A DNA stretch of 64,000 nt from an uncultured Lysobacter sp. (GTDB lineage Bacteria > Pseudomonadota > Gammaproteobacteria > Xanthomonadales > Xanthomonadaceae), in assembly GCA_946480055.1 (NCBI GenBank), contig CAMLID010000003.1, forward strand, positions 57,470 through 121,469, in the 5' to 3' direction. A program made the translations under genes and the position numbers. The stretch's first letter is position 1. Every line of letters starts with the position of its first letter. This document shows positions 7,410 to 16,400 of the stretch, one piece after another. Below the pieces are notes generated by a model, which did not search any database, was not told the DNA's origin, and was given only the letters and a program-made list of their open reading frames with translations.

Positions 7410-9692
7410 TCAGCCCCGTCCCCCTACCACCAGACTCTTGTCCTGATTGCCGTCGCGGTAGGCGATGGTCAGCGTGGCGGCGCGGGCACGGCCGTCGTTG
7501 ACCGAAGCCGGCAGTTCGCTGGCGAGCAGGCTGGCCGCCGCGCGGATCAGGAAGGTCTGTTCGAACGCGCCGCGCAGCATCGCGAAGTTATCGTCGAAGT
7601 CGTTCCAGTCGCCGCGCACGTCCAGCAGGTCGGTCATGCGTGTCGCGCCGCTGCGCAGGCGCTCCCAGCGGTTCCAGAAGCGACGCTGCTCGACATCAGA
7701 GCGCAGCAGCACCTGGTAGACGGTCCACGGCGTTTCGCCGATCGACTCCTGCCCGGCCAGGCCGCCGCCGTAATCGCGCAGGCTCTTGGCGATCAGTTGC
7801 TTGAGTGCGGTGCCGCTGGCGTCGGGGCGGCGGCGGTAAGCCTCGAACAGCGGCGCATAGACCGCTTCGCGGCTGGCGCAGCTCGCGCGCGCCGACTGCT
7901 TGGCGTACCAGGGCAGCGCGCGCGCCGCGTGCCGCGCCCAGGCTGCGTCGTCGGCCTGGGCGAACACCCGCATGGCCTGGCGCAGGCCGTGGTCGCTGAG
8001 CATCAGGCTCAGGCGCGGCTTGCACTCGCCGGCGGTACCGAGCACGCCGTGCAGCTGCGCGTGCAGCGCCGGCGCTGCGGCCGCATCGATCACGCCCCAC
8101 AGCACCGCGTCGTCGACCACCCGCGGCAGTTCGCTCGCGACCTTGATCCGGCTCTCTTCCCACCACAGCTGCAGGCCGCACTTGAAGTCGCGCGCTGCGG
8201 TCTGCTGCGGCGCGCGCGCTTCTTCCAGGTCGGCCTTGAACAGGGCACCGTACTCTGTGGTCCAGGTGTTGGCGTTGGCGCTGTACTGGGTGCTGCCCAG
8301 ATAGGCGCGGGTCAGCGCTTCTCCGGCCGGCGACACGTAGCGGCGGCTGACGAAACGGTCCTTGCGCTCCTGCTTGCTCTTGAGATTGAACCAGGTGCCG
8401 ACGCCGAGGCTGAAACCCCAGGCGCGCACGCGCTCTACCGTCTTCTGGTGCAGGTAGAAGTCCAGCGCATAGCCGGAGCCGCCGTAGTTCAGCACGCGGG
8501 CGAAGTCGAAGGCCAGCAGCGCGCCGTGCAGGCGCGACAGCGCCTCTTCCGACAATGTGGCCTCGAGCAGCGAAGCCTCGCTGGCCAGGCGCGTGTACTC
8601 GTAGGTGAAACCCAGGGTGACCTTGGTCTTGGCGATCTGGGCGATGCGCTCGGTGAGCAGCGCGGTGAGTTCCTGCAGCTTCTTCTTCAGCGGCTGCAGC
8701 GGGTTCAGGTCTTCCAGGCCGAAACGTTCGGCCAGCGCGGTGACGATGGGCTGGTACTGCTCGGGGATCCGATCCAGCGAGGTCGCCTCGTCGATCGCCT
8801 TCAAGGCTGCGGTCGGCGCGTCGAGCACGCCGGCCATGACCGAAGTCAGCACCTTCTCCACCGCGGCCGGATCGGCGAATTCGATCTGGACGCCGGCCTT
8901 GGCCTCGAAACGATCGTCGTGGACCACGCTCTTGCGCAGCGCGACCCGGAACGCGCGCTCGCCGGAGGCCTTCTCGCGCACGAAACACAGGCTGAAGTCG
9001 TCGTCGACGGTGGCGGTGAAGCTGGCACTGGCGCTGGCGCCGATGTTGACCAGGAAGGCACCGGTCTGACTGGTGCCGAGTACGTCGGCCAGGCCGTGCA
9101 GCGAGGTCGAGAAGATGTCCGACCAGCTCACGCTAAGCGTGGCGGTGAGTTTGCCGCGCGCCTTCAGCGCGACCGCTTCACCGACTTCCAGCGTGGCGAT
9201 ATCGGACGCGGACAGGACGCTGGCGATTTCGTCGATGTCGGACAGGATCGCGTCGCCGATGCGGTCGACGGCGTCGTGGCGCTTGTAGCAAAGCAGGCGC
9301 AGCGAGCGGTCGCCACCGATGCTGCCGCCGGCGGTGCCGATCTTGCCCGTGGCCTTGGCGGTCGCGGAGGCGGCCAGCGAGTACTTGAGCCAGGCGCTGC
9401 CGGCCTGGAACGCGAGCTGCGGGCGCCAGTCGGTGGTCGCTTTGGCCGGATCGACCGCGTCGGCGCGGCTACCGATCACGCCGTCTTCGTCGGCGTCGTC
9501 GGCGCTGTTGTACAGGTGGATCGCGGCCGCGGCGGAGGCGCCGAATACCGCCTTGATGCTGCCGCTCTGCGCGGTGGTGTCCACGCCTTTGGCGTAGTCC
9601 AGCAGTTCGGTCTTGACCGATGAATCCTTGAGCGGCTTGGCGGCGACGCCGGCCAACTTCTCGACCAGATCGGGAATCGCGATCTTGCTCAT
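7410..9692 (-). CDS. Unrecognised 760-residue protein, partner of double hydrolase
   Basis: A 760-residue protein I do not recognise. No signal peptide and no membrane helix, so probably cytoplasmic. The N-terminal half is rich in Ala, Ser, Thr and alternating beta-type segments (for example LTATLSVSWSDIF and ASASASFTATVDDDF), with Asp-rich DDADEDGVIGS near residues 64-75; a helical, charged segment follows (LNPLQPLKKKLQELTALLTE), then more beta pattern and a Trp/Tyr-rich region (GTWFNLKSK, TWTTEYGALF, LQLWWEE). The C-terminal third looks helical. The ATG at 9692 has AAGGACAGG upstream; an upstream extension of the frame looks non-coding. It is the first gene of the pair with the double hydrolase 46 bases downstream, suggesting a joint function. 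Confidence 0.75.
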   Translation of the reverse strand: MSKIAIPDLVEKLAGVAAKPLKDSSVKTELLDYAKGVDTTAQSGSIKAVFGASAAAAIHLYNSADDADEDGVIGSRADAVDPAKATTDWRPQLAFQAGSAWLKYSLAASATAKATGKIGTAGGSIGGDRSLRLLCYKRHDAVDRIGDAILSDIDEIASVLSASDIATLEVGEAVALKARGKLTATLSVSWSDIFSTSLHGLADVLGTSQTGAFLVNIGASASASFTATVDDDFSLCFVREKASGERAFRVALRKSVVHDDRFEAKAGVQIEFADPAAVEKVLTSVMAGVLDAPTAALKAIDEATSLDRIPEQYQPIVTALAERFGLEDLNPLQPLKKKLQELTALLTERIAQIAKTKVTLGFTYEYTRLASEASLLEATLSEEALSRLHGALLAFDFARVLNYGGSGYALDFYLHQKTVERVRAWGFSLGVGTWFNLKSKQERKDRFVSRRYVSPAGEALTRAYLGSTQYSANANTWTTEYGALFKADLEEARAPQQTAARDFKCGLQLWWEESRIKVASELPRVVDDAVLWGVIDAAAAPALHAQLHGVLGTAGECKPRLSLMLSDHGLRQAMRVFAQADDAAWARHAARALPWYAKQSARASCASREAVYAPLFEAYRRRPDASGTALKQLIAKSLRDYGGGLAGQESIGETPWTVYQVLLRSDVEQRRFWNRWERLRSGATRMTDLLDVRGDWNDFDDNFAMLRGAFEQTFLIRAAASLLASELPASVNDGRARAATLTIAYRDGNQDKSLVVGGRG

Positions 9693-9899
9693 TGACGGCC
9701 TGTCCTTGCAGTCGGGTAGGAGTACGTCCGGACGTTCTGTCCGGGAGACGGTAAGCGCGGGCGCCGGACGCTTTCCCCAGCGGTCCGACTGTGACCGAGT
9801 ATCCACCGATTCCGTGCCCGCTGTCACCGACCGTGCTGTCGCCGACCGCGACGCCGTCGCGCCGGCGGCCGCCGCGCTCGCGGCGACCGCAGGCGGGGA

Positions 9900-10907
9900 T
9901 CATGCACGTCGCGTTCGCACACCGGCCTCCTGCAACCGCTGCAGATAGTAGTCCGGTTCGATCAGGGTGTCGGGGAAGTACAGCCCCGGCGCGACCGCCG
10001 CGCCACCGGCCAAACCCAGCAAGCGCTCGACGCCGAGCGCGATGCTCAACGCGGTCAACGGCGCCTGCCCGGCCGGGTGCACCAACTCGTGGCGCACGCG
10101 CAACGGCTCGCCGTCGTGGCCGATGCCTTCGATCGCGATCGCGATCTCGGTCGAGTACGCCTCGCCGCGGCGGCGGCTGGCGGTAACGCCCAGGCCCATG
10201 TCGAGGCGGATCCAGCGGGCGTCGGTCGCGGCCGCCAGGCTGACCACGTCCAGCGGCGAGTACGCGGCGGCCTGCACTGTCTCGCCGTCGACGCTGACGA
10301 TGCTGCGCACCGCTTCGTCGCCGCGCAGCCAGCGCCATTGCCCGTCTTCCAGCACCTGCGCGCCGGCGGCGGTGGTCAGGCGTTCGTAGTCGGCATAGGC
10401 GGCGGGACCGCCCATGTCCTGTTCGTCGAGCAGGGCCGAGAGGTCGATGCGTTCGATCCGAGCGAATTCGCGCGCGTAGTGCAACGCAGGCAGGGTCGCG
10501 GCGCCGGCCAGCCAGTGACTGGCGAGCAGGATCGGCGCGCTGGCCGGGGTGCGGATGTAGCGCGCGACTTCGGGCGCGATCTCGAACGAACCGCTCGACG
10601 TGCTCAGGTAAGGCAAGCCATGCGCCTGGGCGTACTTCAGGGTGTTCAGACTCGCGTCCTTCACGAACACGATCACGGCGCTGTAGCGCGCGGTCTCGGG
10701 CAGGCCGAGATCGGCGCGTTGCAGATCGATCGCGGTCGCCTCGGCGCCGCCGACCGCATCGGCGACCGCTTGGGCCTTGGCGAGGTCGCGGCCGCCGATC
10801 GCGATCGGCAGCGCAGGATGCAGGCGGCGCAGGGCCTGCGCGGCCTGACTGCCGACGACGCCGGAGCCGCCGATGATCAGGACCGGGGCGAGTGTGTGTG
10901 CGGACAT
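9900..10907 (-). CDS. Saccharopine dehydrogenase-like NAD(P)-binding protein
   Basis: A 335-residue protein with an N-terminal Rossmann fold (PVLIIGGSGVVGSQAAQALRR, residues 8-28, then an IAIGGRDLAKA segment), typical of the saccharopine dehydrogenase/trans-acting enoyl reductase-like family. The remainder carries YLSTSSGSFEI and LLASHWLAGAATLP, fitting that family's catalytic part. It begins at an ATG at 10907 and is divergent from a TetR regulator 124 bases away, so it is the likely target of that regulator. Substrate unknown. The stretch 9693-9899 before the next gene on the same strand shows no gene. Confidence 0.7.
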   Translation of the reverse strand: MSAHTLAPVLIIGGSGVVGSQAAQALRRLHPALPIAIGGRDLAKAQAVADAVGGAEATAIDLQRADLGLPETARYSAVIVFVKDASLNTLKYAQAHGLPYLSTSSGSFEIAPEVARYIRTPASAPILLASHWLAGAATLPALHYAREFARIERIDLSALLDEQDMGGPAAYADYERLTTAAGAQVLEDGQWRWLRGDEAVRSIVSVDGETVQAAAYSPLDVVSLAAATDARWIRLDMGLGVTASRRRGEAYSTEIAIAIEGIGHDGEPLRVRHELVHPAGQAPLTALSIALGVERLLGLAGGAAVAPGLYFPDTLIEPDYYLQRLQEAGVRTRRA

Positions 10908-10952
10908 GGGGTGGACTCCTGGGTTCGGGTGGTTGCCGCTTCGGCGACAAAC

Positions 10953-10978
10953 TACGATTGGTAAGTTACGATTGGTAA
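10953..10978. promoter_or_regulatory. Tandem operator-like repeat in divergent TetR promoter
   Basis: TACGATTGGTAA occurs twice (10953-10964 and 10967-10978), spaced 14 bp, between the dehydrogenase-like gene and the TetR gene. Each copy preceded by T reads TTACGATTGGTAA or close to it, an imperfect palindrome with TTAC/GTAA arms. Position between divergent genes and duplication suggest the TetR operator. Confidence 0.6.
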
Positions 10979-11031
10979 TGTACGCTCACCGAAGCGCCAC
11001 GGCAGCCCGCAACCCGGCGGTACAGCGTTCC

Positions 11032-11622
11032 ATGAGCGAGACGACCACCCGACGACTTCCCAAGGCCGAACGGCGCGAGCAGCTGCTCGACACCGCGTTC
11101 GCGATCGTGCGCGAGCAAGGCAGCGACGCTCTGACCCTGGCTTACCTGGCCGAACGCGCGGGCGTGAGCAAGCCGATCGCCTACGAGCATTTCCAAACCC
11201 GCTCCGGTCTGCTGATCGCGCTCTACCGACGCATCGACGAACGTCAGGCCGCGGCGCTGGAGCTCAGCTTCGAGCGCCTGCCGCGCAAGCTCGCCGACGC
11301 GGCACGCGTGCTCGCCGAGGCGTATCTGCGTTGCTACACCACGGCCGGGCCGGAGTACCCGGCGATCGCCGCCGCACTGAAGGGCGACGAAGCGATGGAA
11401 CGCGAACACCAGCGCCTGATCGACGACTACGTCGCACGCTACCGCGAGGCCTTGGCACCCTATTCCTCGCTATCGGCGCAGGAATTGCATCTGCGCTGCG
11501 TGGGCATCATCGGAGCCGGCGACGCGATCGCGCAGGAATGGCAGCGCGGCCGCGTCGACGAGGACACCGCGGCGGCGACGCTCGCCTCGCTGATCCAGCG
11601 CTGGTTGTCGGCCAAGGCCTGA
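11032..11622 (+). CDS. TetR/AcrR family transcriptional regulator
   Basis: A 196-residue repressor. The N-terminal helix-turn-helix is evident: RREQLLDTAFAIVREQGSDA, then LTLAYLAERAGVSKPIAYEHF, the recognition helix of the TetR fold. The C-terminal ligand-binding part is helical and unspecific. I start it at the ATG at 11032 (MSETTTRR), the normal distance before the domain; an ATG at 10978 is in frame but sits in the operator repeat. It is divergent from the dehydrogenase-like gene and probably controls it and itself through the duplicated TACGATTGGTAA element. Ends 7 bases from the convergent methyltransferase gene. Confidence 0.85.
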   Translation: MSETTTRRLPKAERREQLLDTAFAIVREQGSDALTLAYLAERAGVSKPIAYEHFQTRSGLLIALYRRIDERQAAALELSFERLPRKLADAARVLAEAYLRCYTTAGPEYPAIAAALKGDEAMEREHQRLIDDYVARYREALAPYSSLSAQELHLRCVGIIGAGDAIAQEWQRGRVDEDTAAATLASLIQRWLSAKA

Positions 11623-11629
11623 GCGCGGC

Positions 11630-12154
11630 TCAGGCGACGCGCGCGACCACGCACAGCGCCGGTATCGGCCGCATCGGCGCGCGCTCCACCCGTTCGATCG
11701 CGTACGCCTCGCGCTCCAGGTTCTGCCGCAGCATGGCTTCGATCTTGATCAGGGCGTCCGCGCTTGGCGGCTGATAGGCCAGATACAACCGGCCCTGCGG
11801 CGCGAGCCGCTCGCGCAGGCGCGACAATTCCGGCGCGACGCCGGTCCAGAACAGGTTGAGGTTGACCGCGACGATGCGCTGGTAGCGCTGGTCGAGCTCG
11901 GCCTTGGCGAGATCGACGACGCGGAAACTCGCCGCCCCCGAAGCCACCGCATCGGAGTTGCGCCACACCGCCGCTGCGATCGCGCTGGAGGAGCGGTCGA
12001 TCCCGAGATAATGCCCACGCGACAACCGCGGCAGCAGCAGCGCGGCCAGCGTGCCGTTGCCGCAGCCCAGTTCCAGCACCGCATCGGCGGGCTGCGGATC
12101 GAGCAGATCCGCCATCCAGCTCAGGCGTTCCGGGACGCGCCCGACGGCACTCAT
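11630..12154 (-). CDS. SAM-dependent methyltransferase, class I
   Basis: A 174-residue class I methyltransferase. Motif I is VLELGCGNGTLAALLL (about residues 24-39), followed by YLGIDRSSSAI (acidic loop after strand 2) and FRVVDLAKAE; a later YQRIVAVNLNLFW is the usual motif IV region. Small for the family, with no substrate-specific domain, so the substrate is unknown. The ATG at 12154 places motif I at the normal position; the frame is open further upstream through a short 15-bp repeat that is probably not coding. No clear ribosome binding site. Confidence 0.75.
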   Translation of the reverse strand: MSAVGRVPERLSWMADLLDPQPADAVLELGCGNGTLAALLLPRLSRGHYLGIDRSSSAIAAAVWRNSDAVASGAASFRVVDLAKAELDQRYQRIVAVNLNLFWTGVAPELSRLRERLAPQGRLYLAYQPPSADALIKIEAMLRQNLEREAYAIERVERAPMRPIPALCVVARVA

Positions 12155-12503
12155 GCGGACACCGCCGCGCCGACATCCGTGCCCACGTGCATCGGAACAT
12201 GCCGCACCGGAACATGTCGCATTGGAACCGGCCGCATCGCAGCGTCGCTGCGCCGTATCGACAGCCGTGTCATCGTTCGTCCTCCGCGATCGGATCCGCA
12301 GCTTAGCCAGCGTGACGCCGGCGCGCATGGGCCGGCCCGCTGTATCGCTCGATTCGTGCCGCAACTGTACCGGTACGGCGCTGTCGTCGCGGCGTAGATT
12401 CCGTCATGGTCGGAATCCGATCCGGCGAAACGCGAACATGAGCGCGGCAGCTTGGCTCAAGCAGCGCGATCCGGCCATGGACGCCGTGCAGCGCGCCCGG
12501 CGC
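12155..12503. other. Intergenic stretch without a gene, with 15-bp tandem repeat
   Basis: No convincing gene. Three tandem copies of a 15-bp unit (TCGGAACATGCCGCA, CCGGAACATGTCGCA, TTGGAACCGGCCGCA) lie at 12192-12236, just upstream of the methyltransferase start. The rest shows no recognised signal. Confidence 0.6.
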
Positions 12504-13472
12504 TCAGGTGCTGGCGACGGGCGGATCCTCGTCGCTGCGCACGCGTGCGCGACCGGCGCGTTTGGCGCTGTACAGACCATTGTCGGCGCGCATCAGCAAG
12601 CTTTCGGCGGTCTCCTCGCCGGCCGGTAGCGCGGTGGCGATGCCGATGCTCACCGTGACCATGCCGTGTTCGCTGGCCGAATGCGAGATGCCGAGCGCGC
12701 GCACCGCGCGTTCGACGTTCTCGACCGCGACCCGTGCGCCGTTCAGATCGATCTCGGGCAACAGGCAGGTGAATTCCTCGCCGCCGGTGCGCGCGACCAG
12801 GTCGCCCGGCCGCACCAGGCTGCGTTCGATCGCCGCGGCGACCTGACGCAGGCAATCGTCGCCGGCAAGATGGCCGTAGGTGTCGTTGTAGGCCTTGAAG
12901 TGGTCGATATCGATGATGCCGGCCGACAGCGGCTGACCGCCGCGGCGGCAGCGCTGCCATTCGCGCACCAGGCGCTCGTCGAACTGGCGCCGGTTGGCGA
13001 CGCCGGTGAGGCCATCGACCCAGGCCATGCGCCGCAGCAGATCCGACTGCTGTTTCAGCGTCAGATGCGCGCGCACGCGGTTGCGCACGGTCAAGGCGTT
13101 GATCGGCTTGGTGATGAAGTCGACTCCGCCGGCATCCCAGCACGCGGCCTCCTCGGCAGGATCGTCCAGGCTGGTGACGAAGATCACCGGAATGCTCTGG
13201 GTTTCCGGATCAGCCTTGAGCGCGCGGCAGACCTCCAGACCGCTGAGTTCGGGCATGACCACGTCCAGCAACACCAGGTCCGGCGGAGTCTGCTGGCAGA
13301 ACTCCAGCGCCTGGGCGCCGTTGGTGGCCATGAACACGTCGTGATCGGGCGAGAACACCTCATACAGCGCGCGGATGTTGATCGGCTGGTCGTCCACGAC
13401 CAGCAATCGCGCGCGTCGCGAAGCAGTCGCCGTTCCCGGCAAGGCTTCCACGTCGAACAGAATCACGCTCAT
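12504..13472 (-). CDS. Response regulator with GGDEF diguanylate cyclase domain
   Basis: A 322-residue PleD/WspR-like protein. An N-terminal receiver domain (about 20-145) has the acidic pair in LLVVDDQPIN and the phospho-acceptor Asp70 in LVLLDVVMPE. A GGDEF domain (about 155-315) follows with the intact active-site motif RTGGEEF and, five residues upstream, RPGD matching the RxxD inhibitory site. It should therefore make cyclic di-GMP when phosphorylated and be product-inhibited. The ATG at 13472 has AAGGA upstream and lies 7 bases after the stop of the hybrid kinase gene, so the kinase (or its HPt domain) is its probable phosphate donor. Confidence 0.92.
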   Translation of the reverse strand: MSVILFDVEALPGTATASRRARLLVVDDQPINIRALYEVFSPDHDVFMATNGAQALEFCQQTPPDLVLLDVVMPELSGLEVCRALKADPETQSIPVIFVTSLDDPAEEAACWDAGGVDFITKPINALTVRNRVRAHLTLKQQSDLLRRMAWVDGLTGVANRRQFDERLVREWQRCRRGGQPLSAGIIDIDHFKAYNDTYGHLAGDDCLRQVAAAIERSLVRPGDLVARTGGEEFTCLLPEIDLNGARVAVENVERAVRALGISHSASEHGMVTVSIGIATALPAGEETAESLLMRADNGLYSAKRAGRARVRSDEDPPVAST

Positions 13473-13479
13473 ATCCTTG

Positions 13480-16400
13480 TCATTCCGATCGGGCCAGCAG
13501 GCGGCCGCAGAGCTCGGCTGCCGTGGCGAAGTCGAACTGGGCCAGGGCAGCGGCCATCTGCCGATGCTCGCCCGGGTGGTGGCGGGCCAATCCCGCCTCC
13601 AGCGAATGGAATACGTCCAGCGCGCCCAGATTGGACGCGATCAGCAGGTCGCGCAGGCGTTGCAGGGTCGGTCGCGGCAACGGCGCGGCGTCGGTATCGA
13701 CCGGCGGCTGCTCGGCATCCAGCGCTCCCAGGCGCTCGCGAACTTCCGCGGCGGCATCATTCAAGCCGCCGCGCAAGGCACCCAACTGCAGGGTGCGCAG
13801 CCACTCTTCGCCGGCACCGGCGATGGCTTTTTCCTGCAGTTCGGCCAACTGCGCCAGGCGCATAGCGCCGACCGTGGCGGCCACGCCCCTGAGCGTATGC
13901 AGCTCGCGCATGGCGTCTTCGCGCCGTTTGGAACGCAGCGCGGTCGCGAGTTCGCCCATGATCTGAGTGCCGCCGTCGGGAAAGCCGCGCAGCACGTCGG
14001 CGTAGACGTGGCGCTTGCCGCCGAAGCGGGCCAGCGCGGCTTCCCAATCCAGAACGGGAAGCTCGCCATTCGCGGACTTCGCGGATGCCGGGGCGGCTTG
14101 CTCGTCGCTCGGCGACTCCGCGATGGGCGGCATCGCCTCCAGTGCGGCATCGTTGGCTGCCGGCGGCGGTGGTGCCGACTGTGCGGACGCGGCGGCGGGT
14201 TCGGATTCCGTAGATCCGGATTCCGTGAGCCCGACTTCCGTCGTCGCCGGCTCGGCAGTCGTGGACTCTGTCGGCGCTGTCGGCTCTGTCGGGACCGGCG
14301 GCGCCGCAGCGTCGTCATTGGATGCAGGCTGGACCGGCGCTCGCGCGCCCTCGCCGGTCGGGGGCCGGATCGGCGATGCGGCCGCGTCGTTCGAAGCGGG
14401 CGGCAACGTCGGCGGCGCGGCCTTCGCCGCGCTCCCGGTCCAATGCAGCAGGCGTTCGACCAGAGTGTCCAGATCGAAAGGCTTGCCGAGGTGATCGTTC
14501 ATGCCCGCGGCCAGGCAGGCTTCGCGGTCGGACGGCAGCACATTGGCGGTCATGGCGATGATCGGCAGCTTGTTCAGGCCGAGATTGCTGCGGATGCGCC
14601 GAGTCGCGGTGTAACCGTCCATGTCCGGCATCTGGATGTCCATCAGCACGACGTGGTACTTGCCGCCGTGGCCGCCCAGCATCTGCAAGGCCTTGGCGCC
14701 GCCGCCGGCCACGGCCACGCGCGCGCCTTCGCTTTCGAGCAGATCGGTCACCACCTGCTGGTTGGTCGGATTGTCCTCGACCACCAGCAGCGACATGCCG
14801 GCCAGGCGATTGCGCGAGGCCTGCAGCGGCGCCGGATCCGGCAGCGGCGGCGGCAGACCCTGACCGGAGCGCGCATCGGCGACCGCGTCGATCAGCATCG
14901 CCACCGTCACCGGCTTCATCAGGAAACCGTCCAGCACCGTCTGTTCGCGGCCCAGGCGCTCGACCAGCATCTCGCGGCCGTGCGCGGTGACCATCACGAT
15001 CAGCGGCGCCTGAGTGCCGCCGATCAGCTCGCGGATGCGCCGGCCGGTCTCCCAGCCGTCCAGCCCCGGCATGCGCCAGTCGAGGAAGATCACCTCGTAG
15101 TGCGGACCTTCGCCGGCGGCGCGTTCGACGAACTCCAGCGCTTCCTCACCGCTGCGCGCGGCGTCGGCCTTCCAGCCGATCGACTGCACCATCGCCAGGA
15201 TCGCGTTGCGCGCGCTGTCGTTGTCGTCCACCACCAAAGCGCGCAGTTCGCGCAGCCGCTCCGGCGGCCCGGCCGTGGCCTGGGACGGCTCGCTGGGCAG
15301 ATCCAGGGCGATGTCGAAGAAGAAGCGGCTGCCGCGGCCGCGCTCGCTTTCCACGCCCAGCTCGCCGCCCATCAGGCGCACCAGGCGCTGGCTGATCGCC
15401 AGACCCAGGCCGGTGCCGCCGAAGCGGCGGGTGGTCGAAGCCTCGGCCTGCGAGAAGCCTTCGAAGATCGCGGCCAGCTTGTCCTCGGCGATGCCGATGC
15501 CGCTGTCGCGCACTTCGAACGCCAGCGACACCCGGCTTTCGTCGCGTGCGGACACGCGCACCATCAGCACCACTTCGCCGTAGTGGGTGAACTTGACCGC
15601 GTTGCCGACCAGGTTGATCAGCACTTGCTGCAGACGCAGCGAATCGCCGACCACGCGCTGGGGCACGCGTTCGTCGATGTCGAACACGATCTCGATGTCC
15701 TTGTCGCCGACGTTGGCGCTCAGGATCACCGAGATGTCGCGCAGCACCTGCTCCAGCTCGAACTCGTGCGATTCCAGGGTCTGCCGGCCAGCCTCGATCT
15801 TGGAGAAATCGAGGATGTCGTTGAGGATGCCGAGCAAGGTCTTGGCAGCGGTCTCGGTCTTGTTGACGTAGTCGAACTGGCGCAGGTCCAGGCTGGTCTT
15901 CTGCAGCAACTGCAGCATGCCCAGGATCGCGTTCATCGGCGTGCGTATCTCGTGGCTCATGTTGGCCAGGAAATCGCTCTTGGCCTTGCTCGCCGCCTCC
16001 GCCGCCGCGACCGCGTCCACCATCGCCGCCTCGGCGGTGCGTTGCACGGTGATGTCTTCGGCGATCGACCAGGTATAAGGCCTGCCGTCGATGCGCAGCG
16101 CCACGCCGTTCAAGCGCACCGGCACGCGCCCGCCGTCCCTGCGTACGAACTGCTTCTCGTAAGGGCCGTAGCGGCCGCTGCTCTGCAGGGTGCGCAGGAT
16201 CGTCTTTTCCTGCTGCTCGTATTCCTTGGGCGTGATCTTGCTCTGGTCGAGCGTCCGCAGTTCCTGGTCGGTATAGCCGGTGAGGGTACGGAACTCTTCG
16301 TTGAACTCGACGAAGCGACCGCTCTCGTCGGTCAGGGCGATGCCCAGCGGCGACAGTTCGAACAGACCGCGCAGCTTGCGTTCGTTGGTCTCCAGCGCGG

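Noticed and set aside
7176..9623. Open frame of about 800 codons on the plus strand
   Set aside because: Opposite the 760-residue minus-strand gene, which has a better ribosome site and codon pattern.
10978..11031. Upstream ATG for the TetR gene
   Set aside because: It lies at the end of the operator repeat and has no ribosome site; the ATG at 11032 gives a normal TetR N-terminus.
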